Shown: positions 1 to 9,277 of the stretch, one piece after another
Layout: every line of letters begins with the position of its first letter
How positions within the stretch are numbered: position 1 is the first letter of the stretch
DNA from: Alphaproteobacteria bacterium
Lineage (GTDB): Bacteria > Pseudomonadota > Alphaproteobacteria > Rhizobiales > Rhizobiaceae
Assembly: GCA_024742485.1 (NCBI GenBank)
Contig: JANSYK010000001.1
Coordinates: 806,001-870,000, forward strand
Length of the DNA stretch: 64,000 bases
Reading direction: 5' to 3'
Program-made: the position numbers and the translations under genes
The notes under the pieces: generated by a model
What the model saw: only the letters and a program-made list of their open reading frames with translations
Told to the model about the DNA's origin: nothing
Databases searched by the model: none

Positions 1-296
1 AGTTTCTTCGCCTGCTCGATGGCATCATCAATGCTGTCGCATTCGAGCAGATACAGACCCAGCAACTGCTCCTTTGTTTCCGCAAAGGGGCCGTCGAGCA
101 CCAGCAGGCTGTCCCCTTTCTTGCGGATCGTCATTGCCGCCGATGTGTCCATCAGCTTTGCGACCGCGCCAAGTGCACCCTTTTCGTTCAGGTCCTTTTG
201 CAGCGCGCGGTGCTGATCCAGTGCGTTTTCCTGTTCCTCCTCCGGCAATCGGTCAAAGAAGCCCTCGGATGCATAGATCAGGATGGCATATTGCAT
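1..296 (-). CDS. YciI/DGPF-domain protein (C-terminus off window)
   Basis: The minus-strand frame starts at ATG 296 with M-Q-Y-A-I-L-I-Y and stays open to the window edge, so about 98 residues are visible. It carries the D-G-P-F-A-E-T-K-E core followed by L-L-G-L-Y-L-L-E, the signature of the YCII/DGPF family of small ferredoxin-fold dimers, which are often encoded beside ECF sigma factors. The true role of most members is unknown. Family length is about 110-130 residues, so only a short tail is missing. It would be transcribed away from the genes to its right. Confidence 0.85.
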   Translation of the reverse strand, partial: MQYAILIYASEGFFDRLPEEEQENALDQHRALQKDLNEKGALGAVAKLMDTSAAMTIRKKGDSLLVLDGPFAETKEQLLGLYLLECDSIDDAIEQAKK

Positions 297-619
297 GGCG
301 TACTCCAGTTCGATGATTGCACGATGAAATCGTCATATAGTGAACGTATGGGCAGGCTGATATCCGACAATGTGCAAGGAAATTTTATTGTTTTGTTTTG
401 ACCGTCCAATTTCGCAGCATTGACCGTCTTGGTCCAGTTTCAAGACATGGTTATTGTGACAATGGCTCAATTCACGTCACGGAGAAACTTTGCGAGGCAA
501 GCATAGAATTATTGTGAAGGGCGTTCCAACGCACGGGCATCGCCATAATTACTGGTTAGTGCAACAGCATTGACCGTTCGTCGGTCATGTCCGAAACCCA
601 AACCTGCGAGGCAAGACAC
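297..619. promoter_or_regulatory. Divergent intergenic region with two degenerate direct repeats
   Basis: No gene is seen here. The 13-mer CAGCATTGACCGT occurs at 415-427 and again at 565-577, and each is followed downstream by the 11-mer TGCGAGGCAAG (491-501 and 605-615). The second copy of that 11-mer acts as the ribosome binding region of the gene at 620. This looks like a partial duplication of a promoter/leader segment; function is inferred only. Confidence 0.4.
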
Positions 620-931
620 ATGAAAAAACTCATTCTGGCTTTGTGCATTACCGCCGTCAGTTTCCCGGCATTGGCGATCCAGAGATACAATGTTCAATCG
701 ATGAGTTGCGCGGCCGTCCAGGCGGCGGTCAATCGCGATGGCGCCGCGATATTGCGTTACAGATCGGCGCGCAATCCCAGCCTGCCGCTTTACGACCGGT
801 ATGTCCGAAACAGCGCCTATTGCGATGGCCAGCAATATGCCAAGCCTTCCTCCGTCCCGACACGAGACAACAAGCGCTGCCCGGTGCGCAAATGTGCTGA
901 CACGCCGTTTGATGATTTCTTCGGCGACTGA
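620..931 (+). CDS. Small secreted protein of unknown function
   Basis: A 103-residue protein. I start at ATG 620 rather than the in-frame ATG at 587 because M-K-K-L-I-L-A-L-C begins a clear Sec signal peptide ending near A-L-A, with a GAGG-containing ribosome site just upstream. The mature part, about 85 residues, has several cysteines (S-M-S-C, A-Y-C-D, R-C-P-V-R-K-C) that could form disulfides in the periplasm, and an acidic/aromatic tail F-D-D-F-F-G-D. I do not recognise a family with certainty. Confidence 0.65.
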   Translation: MKKLILALCITAVSFPALAIQRYNVQSMSCAAVQAAVNRDGAAILRYRSARNPSLPLYDRYVRNSAYCDGQQYAKPSSVPTRDNKRCPVRKCADTPFDDFFGD

Positions 932-1043
932 GCGGTAAATCTGTCGACCATTGGCACAATGCCGGGCGATTTCCTCCAGACCCTGTTGCCCGGCACCCTC
1001 CGACTCTGTAGCAAGAGCGCATCTGGCACAAAAGGGACTGATC

Positions 1044-1427
1044 ATGGCGGATGCGGAACAGCCGAGAGGCACCCTGACCCTGCGCACATTGGCCATGCCG
1101 GGCGACGCCAATGCCGCGGGCGACATTTTCGGCGGTTGGGTCATGGCCCAGATGGATCTGGCCTGTGGCATTCGAGCGGCCGAACATGCCGGCGGACGTG
1201 TCGTCACCGCCGCAGTCAATGAAATGGTATTCGAAAAGCCGATGCATATCGGCGACACGCTCTGTGTCTATATCGACATAGAAAAGATCGGACGCACATC
1301 GATGACCTTGCTGGTTCAGGCATGGGCACAGCGCTACCTGACATCCCATCGTGAAAAGGTCATTGTCGGCCGATTTGTGATGGTGGCGCTGGATGAGGAT
1401 GGCAAACCAACCCGCATTCCCGACTAA
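1044..1427 (+). CDS. Acyl-CoA thioesterase, YciA-type hotdog fold
   Basis: A 127-residue single-hotdog thioesterase that would hydrolyse acyl-CoA to free acid and CoA in the cytoplasm. The A-G-D-I-F-G-G-W-V-M-A-Q-M-D segment (about residues 25-40) is the hallmark of the YciA/BACH group, with the catalytic aspartate at its end; N-E-M-V-F-E-K-P and the following I-G-D segment are also typical. ATG 1044 is preceded by AAAGGGA; upstream in-frame sequence is not family-like. It converges on the efflux pair at 1444. Confidence 0.9.
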   Translation: MADAEQPRGTLTLRTLAMPGDANAAGDIFGGWVMAQMDLACGIRAAEHAGGRVVTAAVNEMVFEKPMHIGDTLCVYIDIEKIGRTSMTLLVQAWAQRYLTSHREKVIVGRFVMVALDEDGKPTRIPD

Positions 1428-1443
1428 ACGGCCAAGTTTTCCG

Positions 1444-2973
1444 TCAGGCCGGTTTGAGTTTGGCCTTTGGATCACCGAGGAAAACTGCGAAAAACGCAAG
1501 AATGAACATCGCGAAGGCGATCTTTTCCGCAATCTGGGAAATCGTCAGAATCTGCATCTGAAGCTCCAGCAAATCCCCCATATAGGCCATTTTGGTGTCA
1601 TAGGTTACGGAACCCAGGTCATTGAGATACTGACCGGTCGCAGGGTTGGAGTCGGAAATGTTTCCGACATATCGGTTCCAATTGGACCGTTGACCGAAAT
1701 AGAACAATGTCCCAACCGCCGTTGTTCCGAAAGAAAAGCCGAGCGTCTTGACCAGATTGAACAGGCCCGCACCCTCGTCACGCAATTCAGGCGACAGGTT
1801 CGTAAAGGCACGCGCAGCCAGCAGGGGAAAGACCAACAACATGCCGAATTCGATGAGCACACCGGCGGGAACAGCCTGCCACATGCTGATATTCTCATCG
1901 AGACGACTGAACAGATACCAGCCGATCGAAAACAGCATGCAACCGATGAAAAAGATCGTTCGCATGGAAACAAACGCCTGGATGCGACTGGCGACAAAGC
2001 TCCCGGTAATGCCACCAATGCCATAGATGCCGATCACCATGCCGGCTGTCGAGGCTTCCCAGCCCAGAGCGTCGACAAACAGAAGAGGCCCAAGAATCAT
2101 AAGTGCAAGGAAACCGCTTCCGAATATACCGATCAGCACGCAGCACACGCTGAAATTCACATCCTTGAACAGTCTCACATCGATGATATGGCGCGATCCC
2201 AGATGAAGTCCGCGCATGACAACGATCAGCGCGGATATTCCGGACATCAGGATCAATATCACGATCGATTTCGAGCCAAACCAGTCCAGATTGTCGCCCT
2301 GATTGAGGGCGATCTGTAACGTCGATAGAAATATCGCAAGAAATCCCAATCCCAGCCAGTCGGTTTTGACGTTCAGATGCGGGGTCTTGCGAACAAAGGT
2401 CAAGATCAGGATCAATGCGATAGTGCCGACCGGAACATTGACCCAGAAATTCCAACGCCAATCCAGATTCTGTGCCAGGTAACCACCCAGCAGAGGTCCG
2501 ATCGCCGGTCCGCCCATGACACCGATCACCCAGAACGACAGGATCTTGGTGCGTTCGTCCTCCTCGACCGCGTCAATGAGCATGGCCTGGGACAGCGGAA
2601 TGAGCGGCCCGGAAAAGAGACCCTGGATGAACCGGAAGAAGACGATCATGTCCAGATCTTCCGACAGACCGCAGGCAACCGATGACAGCGCAAATCCGGT
2701 AACGGCTGTCAGGACAAGAACCTTGCGCCCGAGCAACCGAGAAAGATGACCGGTTATGCCGATGACGATCGCCTGACCAACCGCAAACATCGTCACCACC
2801 CAGGTGATCTCATCGGTGGTCGCACCGAGATTACCCGCCATATAAGGCAGGGCAACCGTGACAATGGTCAGATCGATGGATGCCATGAGCGCGACAAACA
2901 AGGTTGTCACGATGATCATGTTGCGCTGGAAACCCGGCGGCAGCGGTTTGATGTGGACCGGCGTTTCTGGCAT
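1444..2973 (-). CDS. DHA2-family MFS multidrug efflux permease (EmrB-like)
   Basis: A 509-residue inner-membrane drug:proton antiporter of the EmrB/QacA group with about 14 predicted helices. It opens with a short cytosolic stretch and a helix carrying A-S-I-D-L-T-I-V, the usual start of DHA2 helix 1. Loop motif A appears as G-H-L-S-R-L-L-G-R-K near residue 80, and the helix 5 motif C region has G-P-A-I-G-P-L-L-G-G. It lies 32 bp downstream of the HlyD/EmrA-like gene on the same strand, so the two should form a pump with an outer-membrane TolC-type channel encoded elsewhere. The ribosome site GAGGAGCGGG precedes ATG 2973. Confidence 0.93.
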   Translation of the reverse strand: MPETPVHIKPLPPGFQRNMIIVTTLFVALMASIDLTIVTVALPYMAGNLGATTDEITWVVTMFAVGQAIVIGITGHLSRLLGRKVLVLTAVTGFALSSVACGLSEDLDMIVFFRFIQGLFSGPLIPLSQAMLIDAVEEDERTKILSFWVIGVMGGPAIGPLLGGYLAQNLDWRWNFWVNVPVGTIALILILTFVRKTPHLNVKTDWLGLGFLAIFLSTLQIALNQGDNLDWFGSKSIVILILMSGISALIVVMRGLHLGSRHIIDVRLFKDVNFSVCCVLIGIFGSGFLALMILGPLLFVDALGWEASTAGMVIGIYGIGGITGSFVASRIQAFVSMRTIFFIGCMLFSIGWYLFSRLDENISMWQAVPAGVLIEFGMLLVFPLLAARAFTNLSPELRDEGAGLFNLVKTLGFSFGTTAVGTLFYFGQRSNWNRYVGNISDSNPATGQYLNDLGSVTYDTKMAYMGDLLELQMQILTISQIAEKIAFAMFILAFFAVFLGDPKAKLKPA

Positions 2974-3005
2974 CCCGCTCCTCAGCGTCCGCTCACATGC
3001 GGGCT

Positions 3006-4061
3006 CTATTGGGTGGCATCGGTGTTCACCTCGACCGACGTGCTGGCGCCGAACCGATAGGGAAATGCCTCGTCATAGGGTTCCATCGAGATGCGCACCG
3101 GAACCCGTTGCGTCACCTTGACCCAGTTGCCGGTGGTGTTTTGCGCCGGAAGCAGCGAAAACGACGCAGCCGAGCTGCCACCGACACTTTCCACCTTTCC
3201 AGAGAACTTCCGGTCTCCATACATGTCGATCGTGACGTCGACTGGTTGCCCGACCTTCAGAAGCTGAATGGCTGTTTCCTTGAAATTGGCTTCGATCCAC
3301 CATTGGCCGGTTTCGACAAACGGGAACAGTTCATCTGCCGCCTGCACAACATCGCCTTTGCGCAGGGCGAAATTCGTGACAATTCCCTTCGCCGGCGCGC
3401 GCACCACAGTCCAGTCGCGATTGAGCCTGGCCAGCGTCAGCTCCGAATTCGCCTTGTCGATTTGTGCCTGGATGGTTTCCGGTGTGCCGTACTCTCGCTC
3501 CGCGACGACGACATTCGCCTCCGCCTCCTTGAGATTTGCCTGTTCCTCGGCCAGTGCCTGGTCCAGTTCGATGCCCTTGAGAACCGTCACCACATCTTCA
3601 CCGACCAGCGGTTTGGTTCGTTCGGCCTTTTGCTTGGCCCCTTCGACGGTTGCTTTCTGTGCCTCGACGGCTGCCTTGGCCGCCGTCACACGGGCTTTCC
3701 CGGCTTCGACCTGTTGATGGACGAGAACCAGATTGGCTTCAGCGGCCTGCAAGGCAGCATCGAAAGGTGCGGGATCAATCGCAAACAGAAGGTCGCCTTC
3801 CTCCACAAGCTGGTTTTCGGTGACATAGACTTCCGAAATCTCTCCGTCGACCCGCGGTGAAATCCACACATAATTGGCTTGCAGATAGGCATTGTCCGAT
3901 GCTGGATGTTGCCGTTCGAAGTTCCAGTAGAGATAGATGCCGAACAGGATGATGCCGCCCAGGAGCAGCGCGCCGACCACGATAAGGCCCTCACGCAACC
4001 GGCTTGGGGGCTTATCGTTAGTTGCCGGTCCCTGAGCGCCTGAACTCTCACTCATCGACAC
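3006..4061 (-). CDS. HlyD/EmrA-type membrane fusion protein
   Basis: A 351-residue periplasmic adaptor. One N-terminal membrane helix (about residues 25-47) is followed by the beta-barrel/lipoyl half motif A-S-D-N-A-Y-L-Q-A-N and V-D-G-E-I-S-E-V, typical of EmrA. A long alanine/glutamate-rich coiled-coil hairpin lies at about 90-200, then the second lipoyl half (V-R-A-P-A-K-G-I-V) and a C-terminal barrel. It is first in the pair with the EmrB-like gene and bridges that transporter to the outer-membrane channel. No dedicated regulator gene is adjacent. Confidence 0.93.
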   Translation of the reverse strand: MSMSESSGAQGPATNDKPPSRLREGLIVVGALLLGGIILFGIYLYWNFERQHPASDNAYLQANYVWISPRVDGEISEVYVTENQLVEEGDLLFAIDPAPFDAALQAAEANLVLVHQQVEAGKARVTAAKAAVEAQKATVEGAKQKAERTKPLVGEDVVTVLKGIELDQALAEEQANLKEAEANVVVAEREYGTPETIQAQIDKANSELTLARLNRDWTVVRAPAKGIVTNFALRKGDVVQAADELFPFVETGQWWIEANFKETAIQLLKVGQPVDVTIDMYGDRKFSGKVESVGGSSAASFSLLPAQNTTGNWVKVTQRVPVRISMEPYDEAFPYRFGASTSVEVNTDATQ

Positions 4062-4204
4062 AGTCTCCCTATCCCCATAGATATTAACCTATCGCCGCTG
4101 CGGGAATCGGCGTACCACGCTGCATTGTTACCGGTCACCCGTTCAAAAGACAAATGCTGATGGTCTGAAGTTCTGCGAGCCATCACGGGTCTTTTTCATC
4201 GATA

Positions 4205-4232
4205 CACTCCTGACAGAAGGTTGTCAGGAGTG
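4205..4232. promoter_or_regulatory. Perfect 11-bp inverted repeat upstream of uvrB
   Basis: CACTCCTGACA at 4205-4215 and TGTCAGGAGTG at 4222-4232 are exact reverse complements around a 6-base loop. There is no following T-run on either strand, so it is a weak terminator candidate. It lies between the divergent efflux pair and uvrB, and may be an operator for either side. Confidence 0.45.
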
Positions 4233-4290
4233 GCTGAATTTCCCACCACGAACCCTTTCCATTTTTGGCTTCACTCGCCATATTCGGGTG

Positions 4291-7059
4291 ATGAGCTCAA
4301 AATCCAGAAAAAGCGATCCGGACGGATTCGGCGAGACGCCCCAGGCCCCCCTGCAAGGAGAACCTGTGTCGGGTCCCGTGACGGAATGGGCCGCGAAAAT
4401 CGCCGATGAAGCGAAAAAACCCGCGCGCAAACCGCGTTCATCGCAAGACCGAAAATCAACTGCCGGGCGGACAGCGCGTGGCACGTCGATCGGCGGCAGT
4501 ACCGATCCGAAAACGCGGGCGGCTGCAGGCCTGAACCCGGTTGCAGGCCTGGACATTAGTCTGGAAGACGCCGAAGCGCTGCAGTCTGAATCGAAGACCA
4601 GGGGGAAAGCAAAATCCACACCCGACGCGTCTTCCGCTGTGACGGCGACGGTGGATGCCCTATCCAAACTGATCGAATCGGGAAATCCGCTGTTCAAGGA
4701 TGGCAAGACCTGGGTTCCGCACCGCCCGGACAGACCCGAGAAATCCGAAGGTGGCATCGCCCTCAAGATGGAAACCACCTTCACGCCGAGCGGCGACCAG
4801 CCGACGGCTATTGCCGATCTGGTTTCCGGCCTCGGCGACGAGGACCGCACACAGGTCCTGCTCGGGGTCACGGGTTCGGGCAAGACCTTCACCATGGCCA
4901 AAGTCATCGAGGAGACCCAACGGCCTGCCCTTATCCTGGCACCCAACAAGACGCTGGCCGCGCAGCTCTATGGTGAGTTCAAGAAGTTCTTCCCCGACAA
5001 CGCGGTGGAGTACTTTGTCTCCTATTATGATTATTACCAGCCGGAAGCCTATGTCCCGCGCTCGGACACCTATATCGAAAAGGAATCGTCGATCAACGAG
5101 CAGATCGACCGCATGCGGCACTCGGCGACCCGTGCGCTCATGGAGCGCGATGATGCGGTTATCGTCGCATCGGTCTCGTGCATCTATGGTATCGGATCGG
5201 TCGAGACCTACACGGCCATGACCTTCCAGATGCAGGTGGGCGACCGGCTCGACCAGCGCCGATTGCTTGCTGATCTGGTTGCCCAGCAATATCGCCGTTC
5301 AGACGTCAATTTCGTACGTGGAACATTTCGCGTGCGCGGCGACACGATCGAGCTGTTTCCCGCCCACCTGGAAGACCGTGCCTGGCGGATTTCCCTTTTC
5401 GGTGACGAAATCGACACGATCACCGAATTCGACCCGCTGACCGGCCAGAAGACCGATCAGTTGCAATCGGTCAAGATTTACGCGAACTCGCATTATGTGA
5501 CACCGCGACCGACGCTCAATCAGGCCATCAAGTCGATCCGCAGCGAACTCGGGCACCGCTTGAAGGAACTCGAACAGGCCGGACGATTGCTGGAAGCGCA
5601 GAGACTGGAACAACGCACCCGCTACGATCTCGAGATGCTTGAGGCGACCGGCTCCTGCCAGGGGATCGAGAACTACTCACGCTATCTGACCGGGCGCGCG
5701 CCCGGTGAACCGCCACCAACGCTGTTTGAGTACATTCCGGACAATGCCTTGATCTTTCTGGATGAGAGCCACGTTACTGTTCCGCAAATCGGCGCCATGT
5801 ATCGTGGTGACTTCCGCCGCAAGGCAACGCTGGCCGAATACGGATTTCGCCTGCCGTCCTGCATGGACAATCGCCCACTGCGCTTCGAGGAATGGGATGC
5901 CATGCGGCCGCAGACCATCGCCGTCTCTGCAACCCCCGGCGGTTGGGAACTTGAACAATCCGGCGGCGTGTTTGCCGAACAGGTCATTCGCCCAACCGGG
6001 TTGATTGACCCGCCTGTTGATGTTCGCCCGGCCAAGTCGCAGGTCGATGACGTTCTGGGTGAAATCCGTGAGAAAGCCGCTGAGGGATACCGAACGCTCG
6101 TCACCGTCCTGACCAAGCGCATGGCGGAGGATCTGACGGAGTATCTGCACGAACAGGGCGTGCGCGTCCGCTACATGCATTCCGATATCGATACGCTGGA
6201 ACGCATTGAAATCATCCGCGACCTGCGTCTCGGAGCCTTCGACGTTCTCGTCGGCATCAATCTGTTGCGTGAAGGTCTGGATATTCCCGAATGCGGTCTG
6301 GTCGCGATCCTCGACGCCGACAAGGAGGGATTTCTGCGCTCGGAGACGTCATTGGTGCAGACCATCGGCCGCGCCGCCCGTAATGTTGACGGCAAGGTGA
6401 TCCTCTACGCCGACACCATCACCGGGTCGATGGAACGGGCGATGAATGAAACCAACCGGCGGCGTGAAAAACAAACCGCCTGGAACAGTGAGCACGGCAT
6501 CACGCCCGAAAGCGTCAAGGCGCAGATCGCCGACATTCTTGACAGTGTCTACGAGCAGGACCACGTGCGCGCCGATATTTCCGGTTTCAAGGAAAGCGGC
6601 GAGATGATCGGCAACAATCTCGCCAGCCATCTTGAAGGTCTCGAAAAGAACATGCGCGATGCTGCCGCGGATCTCGATTTCGAGGAGGCGGCACGCTTGC
6701 GGGACGAAATCAAGCGCCTGCGCGAAACCGAGCTGGCGGTCATGGACGATCCTTTGGCCCGCCTGGAAAGCGACATGGCGGCCAGTCCCCGCGCGCAGCG
6801 CGACAAGCGTCGCAAACCGAGAGGTCCCCTGCCCCGATCCGAGCGCCAGACCGGCTATTTCCAGAAACCAGCGCTCGGCGAAATGGGTCCGGGCTCGGAC
6901 ATGGCACGCCCCGTTGGCGCGGCGCAACGGCCGGAAAAGCCAGGTGATGACCCAGGAGTGACACGCCGGGGAAAAATTGGCGCCGGGTCCTATGAGGATC
7001 CGGGAACGCGAAAATCCGGCAAGGAACGTCGCGGTAAAACCGGCAAACCCGGTCGCTGA
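4291..7059 (+). CDS. uvrB: Excinuclease ABC subunit B, with long terminal extensions
   Basis: UvrB is the damage-verifying helicase-like subunit of nucleotide excision repair, loaded by UvrA and cut together with UvrC. From ATG 4291 it is 922 residues, against a usual 670 or so. The core begins near residue 160; Walker A G-V-T-G-S-G-K-T is at about 192-199, the beta-hairpin [12 protein letters not shown] follows, and D-E-S-H replaces a DEAD box. The UVR domain ([13 protein letters not shown]) lies near 790-815. About 160 N-terminal residues and 105 C-terminal residues are basic, low-complexity and outside the core; similar extensions occur in Rhizobiales. A GTG at 4288 is an alternative start. 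Confidence 0.97.
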   Translation: MSSKSRKSDPDGFGETPQAPLQGEPVSGPVTEWAAKIADEAKKPARKPRSSQDRKSTAGRTARGTSIGGSTDPKTRAAAGLNPVAGLDISLEDAEALQSESKTRGKAKSTPDASSAVTATVDALSKLIESGNPLFKDGKTWVPHRPDRPEKSEGGIALKMETTFTPSGDQPTAIADLVSGLGDEDRTQVLLGVTGSGKTFTMAKVIEETQRPALILAPNKTLAAQLYGEFKKFFPDNAVEYFVSYYDYYQPEAYVPRSDTYIEKESSINEQIDRMRHSATRALMERDDAVIVASVSCIYGIGSVETYTAMTFQMQVGDRLDQRRLLADLVAQQYRRSDVNFVRGTFRVRGDTIELFPAHLEDRAWRISLFGDEIDTITEFDPLTGQKTDQLQSVKIYANSHYVTPRPTLNQAIKSIRSELGHRLKELEQAGRLLEAQRLEQRTRYDLEMLEATGSCQGIENYSRYLTGRAPGEPPPTLFEYIPDNALIFLDESHVTVPQIGAMYRGDFRRKATLAEYGFRLPSCMDNRPLRFEEWDAMRPQTIAVSATPGGWELEQSGGVFAEQVIRPTGLIDPPVDVRPAKSQVDDVLGEIREKAAEGYRTLVTVLTKRMAEDLTEYLHEQGVRVRYMHSDIDTLERIEIIRDLRLGAFDVLVGINLLREGLDIPECGLVAILDADKEGFLRSETSLVQTIGRAARNVDGKVILYADTITGSMERAMNETNRRREKQTAWNSEHGITPESVKAQIADILDSVYEQDHVRADISGFKESGEMIGNNLASHLEGLEKNMRDAAADLDFEEAARLRDEIKRLRETELAVMDDPLARLESDMAASPRAQRDKRRKPRGPLPRSERQTGYFQKPALGEMGPGSDMARPVGAAQRPEKPGDDPGVTRRGKIGAGSYEDPGTRKSGKERRGKTGKPGR

Positions 7060-7080
7060 TGATGTGCCGGCGGTGTCAGG

Positions 7081-7530
7081 TCAGGCTGGCACCGTGACCG
7101 CGTTCGCCAGGATGGCTTCAATGCGGCTTCGGATTCGATCCGGCCATGGAACGGCTTTCTTCTTGGTAAAGTCAATGCAGACCAGCGTGATAATCGCCTT
7201 GAGGCGCTCTTCGTCGCCACACCGGCAGGAAATGTTGAACGTCAGGCTCGATCGGCCAATGCGGTCCAACCGCAATTGAAACTGCAACCGGTCTTCCAGC
7301 CAGCTGGCCTCGAAGAAATCCGTTTCAATCCGGACGGTTGGAACCGTGACATGCAAATCCATATGAAGCTGGTGGAAGGACCAGCCGATATGGCTCTCGA
7401 AGAAACGCTCCACAGTCAGATTGAGCATCTCGTAGTATCGCGGGTAAAAGACAATCCCCGCGGGATCGCAATGCTGGAAGCGAACGGTCTGCACTTCCTC
7501 GAAAAAATTGGCCGGTATCGCTTCATCCAT
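7081..7530 (-). CDS. 4-hydroxybenzoyl-CoA-type thioesterase
   Basis: A 149-residue hotdog-fold acyl-CoA thioesterase. The motif R-F-Q-H-C-D-P-A-G-I-V-F-Y-P-R-Y-Y-E at residues 17-34 matches the Pseudomonas-type 4HBT active-site segment, with the aspartate of H-C-D-P as catalytic residue. The rest follows the YbgC/4HBT pattern (E-T-D-F, R-I-G-R-S-S-L). It converges on uvrB with a gap of about 20 bp and stands alone; substrate cannot be told from context. Confidence 0.9.
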   Translation of the reverse strand: MDEAIPANFFEEVQTVRFQHCDPAGIVFYPRYYEMLNLTVERFFESHIGWSFHQLHMDLHVTVPTVRIETDFFEASWLEDRLQFQLRLDRIGRSSLTFNISCRCGDEERLKAIITLVCIDFTKKKAVPWPDRIRSRIEAILANAVTVPA

Positions 7531-7979
7531 GGGCTGCTCTTCCGCATTATGTGGAGGCCGCTCTCAGGAACAGCACACATTACTGACTTACAAAGGATTC
7601 ACGCCACCCTCAAGGCTTGAGGGCATCGTCAGCGGTTCGACCTCAACCTCGGCAAAAGATATCAGAACGCGCCATGATATGTCCCGGGACAATGGACGAC
7701 CGGGAATGAGCCGATGACAAAGCGTAACGCATCGCATTAGGCTGTAGTGACGATTTAACCTGTGCGACATCTCGAAGGGATTTACCCGAATTTGCCCGGG
7801 ATCGGCCCATTCGTCGTCGAATATGCACCAGCATGTCCTTCTTCCTCATAAACCGATCCTGGACAAATCCGAACAAACCGGCACATAGGGTAAATCGTCA
7901 CTACAGCCTAAAGTGTCTCAACGACAACGCCACTTCAGATCGAAACAGGTGTGTCGTCAATTCCCTGCGAGGAGCCAAG
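7531..7979. other. Non-coding gap holding a MITE-like element
   Basis: Between the thioesterase and the cupin gene no convincing gene is seen. The right half is taken by the small inverted-repeat element at 7737-7911. The left half (7531-7736) shows no coding or structural signal that I can support. Confidence 0.6.
7737..7911 (-). mobile_element. MITE-like element, copy A
   Basis: A segment of about 175 bp bounded by inverted repeats. The left end reads TTAGGCTGTAGTGACGATTT and the right end is its reverse complement, matching over 20 bases. Left flank TA and right TA could be a TA target duplication. On the minus strand it matches copy B at 13079-13261 over its length, including a short frame reading M-V/P-V-H-I-R-R-R-M-G-R-S. 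Copy A lacks about a dozen bases near its distal end. No transposase is encoded, so it would need a partner element in trans. Confidence 0.75.
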
Positions 7980-8471
7980 ATGAAGCCGACCGCCAAAGAC
8001 CTCATTCGCCATTTCGACATGATCTGGATGGGACACGAAAACATCTATTTTACACAGACCCATGCAAGCGATGTTCGGTTTGGTGAACACAAGCCCGTCG
8101 GAACAGCAATTATCGCACTTGTCACGGATGACCCCGACAGCTTTTCGGACATGCACAAACTGCCGACTGACGAGGTTTGGCATTACTACCTCGGTGATCC
8201 GATAGACCTGCTTGTCCTCCACCCCGATGGAAGCGACGAACTGCGTGTGTTGGGGACGGATATCCTCGGCGGACAACTGGTCCAGACCGTGGTGCCTGCA
8301 GGTTGCTGGATGGGCGCCCGCGTGCAATCGGGCGGACAATACGGCCTCTTTGGAACGACGATGGCGCCCGGTTTCACACCCGATGACTTTATTCCGGCTG
8401 ATTCCGAAGCATTACAAAGTCAGTATCCTCGTCGCGCTGAGCTCATCCGGGCCCTTACTCGCAATGGCTGA
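7980..8471 (+). CDS. DUF985-type cupin protein
   Basis: A 163-residue single-domain cupin. The run W-H-Y-Y-L-G-D-P-I-D-L-L-V-L-H-P-D-G, then V-V-P-A-G-C-W-M-G-A-R and A-P-G-F-T-P-D-D-F is the DUF985 pattern, a beta-barrel family sometimes linked to small-molecule or sugar isomerisation but without a settled reaction. ATG 7980 follows a GAGGAGCC ribosome site; the longer frame upstream runs into the mobile element and is unlikely to be translated. It precedes the SDR gene by 20 bp and is probably cotranscribed with it. Confidence 0.85.
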   Translation: MKPTAKDLIRHFDMIWMGHENIYFTQTHASDVRFGEHKPVGTAIIALVTDDPDSFSDMHKLPTDEVWHYYLGDPIDLLVLHPDGSDELRVLGTDILGGQLVQTVVPAGCWMGARVQSGGQYGLFGTTMAPGFTPDDFIPADSEALQSQYPRRAELIRALTRNG

Positions 8472-8491
8472 AACCCGAAGGAACACATCGC

Positions 8492-9277
8492 ATGGCGCAT
8501 GAATCAATCTCCACCTTGCTCGATCTCAGCGACAGGACCATCATCGTCACTGGCGCCAGCGGACACATAGGAGGCGCAATTGCCCGTACCCTGGCTGACG
8601 CCGGTGCAAAATTGGCGCTGCAGTATCACCACAATGCAGACGCAGTGAACTCACTTGTGAAAGAGAGCAACGCAATTGACGGACAGCTCCTGCCTGTTCA
8701 GGCTGATTTGTCCGACCCGGAGCAACCGCAGAGAATTGTCGATAAGGCGATTGCCGAATTCGGGTCCCTGTACGGCTTGGTCAACAATGCCGGTATCCAG
8801 CCGGTCACTCCATTCGACAACATCACCACACCTGATTTCGCACAGATGATGGCCACCAATGCGACCGGCCCGTTCTCACTGATACAATGCTGTGCAAGGC
8901 TCTGGTCGCAGACGCCCGACATGCATGCCGTGGTCAACATCGCGTCGATCGAGGGGCAGCAACCGGCCATCGGTCACAGCCACTATGCAACGTCGAAGGC
9001 GGCGCTGATCATGTTGACCAAGGCGGCTGCAATCGAGTTGGGCCGGCACGACATCCGTGTCAATGCGATATCACCCGGATTGATCAATCGGGATGGCCTG
9101 CGCGAAGCCTGGTCAGACGGTGTTACGCGCTGGGAAAATGCCGCGCCTCTGCAAAGGATGGGCACGCCGGATGATGTGGCCAGGGCAACTCTCTTTTTGA
9201 TGAGTGATGCGGCACAATGGATCACTGGAGCCAATCTCGACGTTGACGGGGGAATGCTGGCTCGCCCCATGTGGTGA
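8492..9277 (+). CDS. SDR-family oxidoreductase
   Basis: A 261-residue classical short-chain dehydrogenase/reductase. The cofactor loop T-G-A-S-G-H-I-G-G is at residues 20-28, N-N-A-G near 98-101, the catalytic serine is S152 and the Y-x-x-x-K pair is Y165/K169. The C-terminal D-V-D-G-G-M is also typical. NAD(P)-dependent oxidation or reduction of an alcohol/ketone is expected; the substrate is unknown. The upstream cupin gene is 20 bp away on the same strand. Confidence 0.92.
   Translation: MAHESISTLLDLSDRTIIVTGASGHIGGAIARTLADAGAKLALQYHHNADAVNSLVKESNAIDGQLLPVQADLSDPEQPQRIVDKAIAEFGSLYGLVNNAGIQPVTPFDNITTPDFAQMMATNATGPFSLIQCCARLWSQTPDMHAVVNIASIEGQQPAIGHSHYATSKAALIMLTKAAAIELGRHDIRVNAISPGLINRDGLREAWSDGVTRWENAAPLQRMGTPDDVARATLFLMSDAAQWITGANLDVDGGMLARPMW

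Noticed and set aside
1393-2319. 308-codon plus-strand frame over the MFS gene
   Set aside because: Antisense shadow of the DHA2 transporter, with no family likeness and highly polar composition.
4205-4232. Rho-independent terminator upstream of uvrB
   Set aside because: The stem is perfect but has no T-run on either strand, and the flanking genes diverge from it.
4062-4290. LexA box upstream of uvrB
   Set aside because: No GTTC-N7-GTTC or GAAC-N7-GAAC match was found, although uvrB is often SOS-controlled.
7737-7911. Complete insertion sequence
   Set aside because: Too short for a transposase; only a fragmentary frame is present, so it is listed as a MITE-like element.
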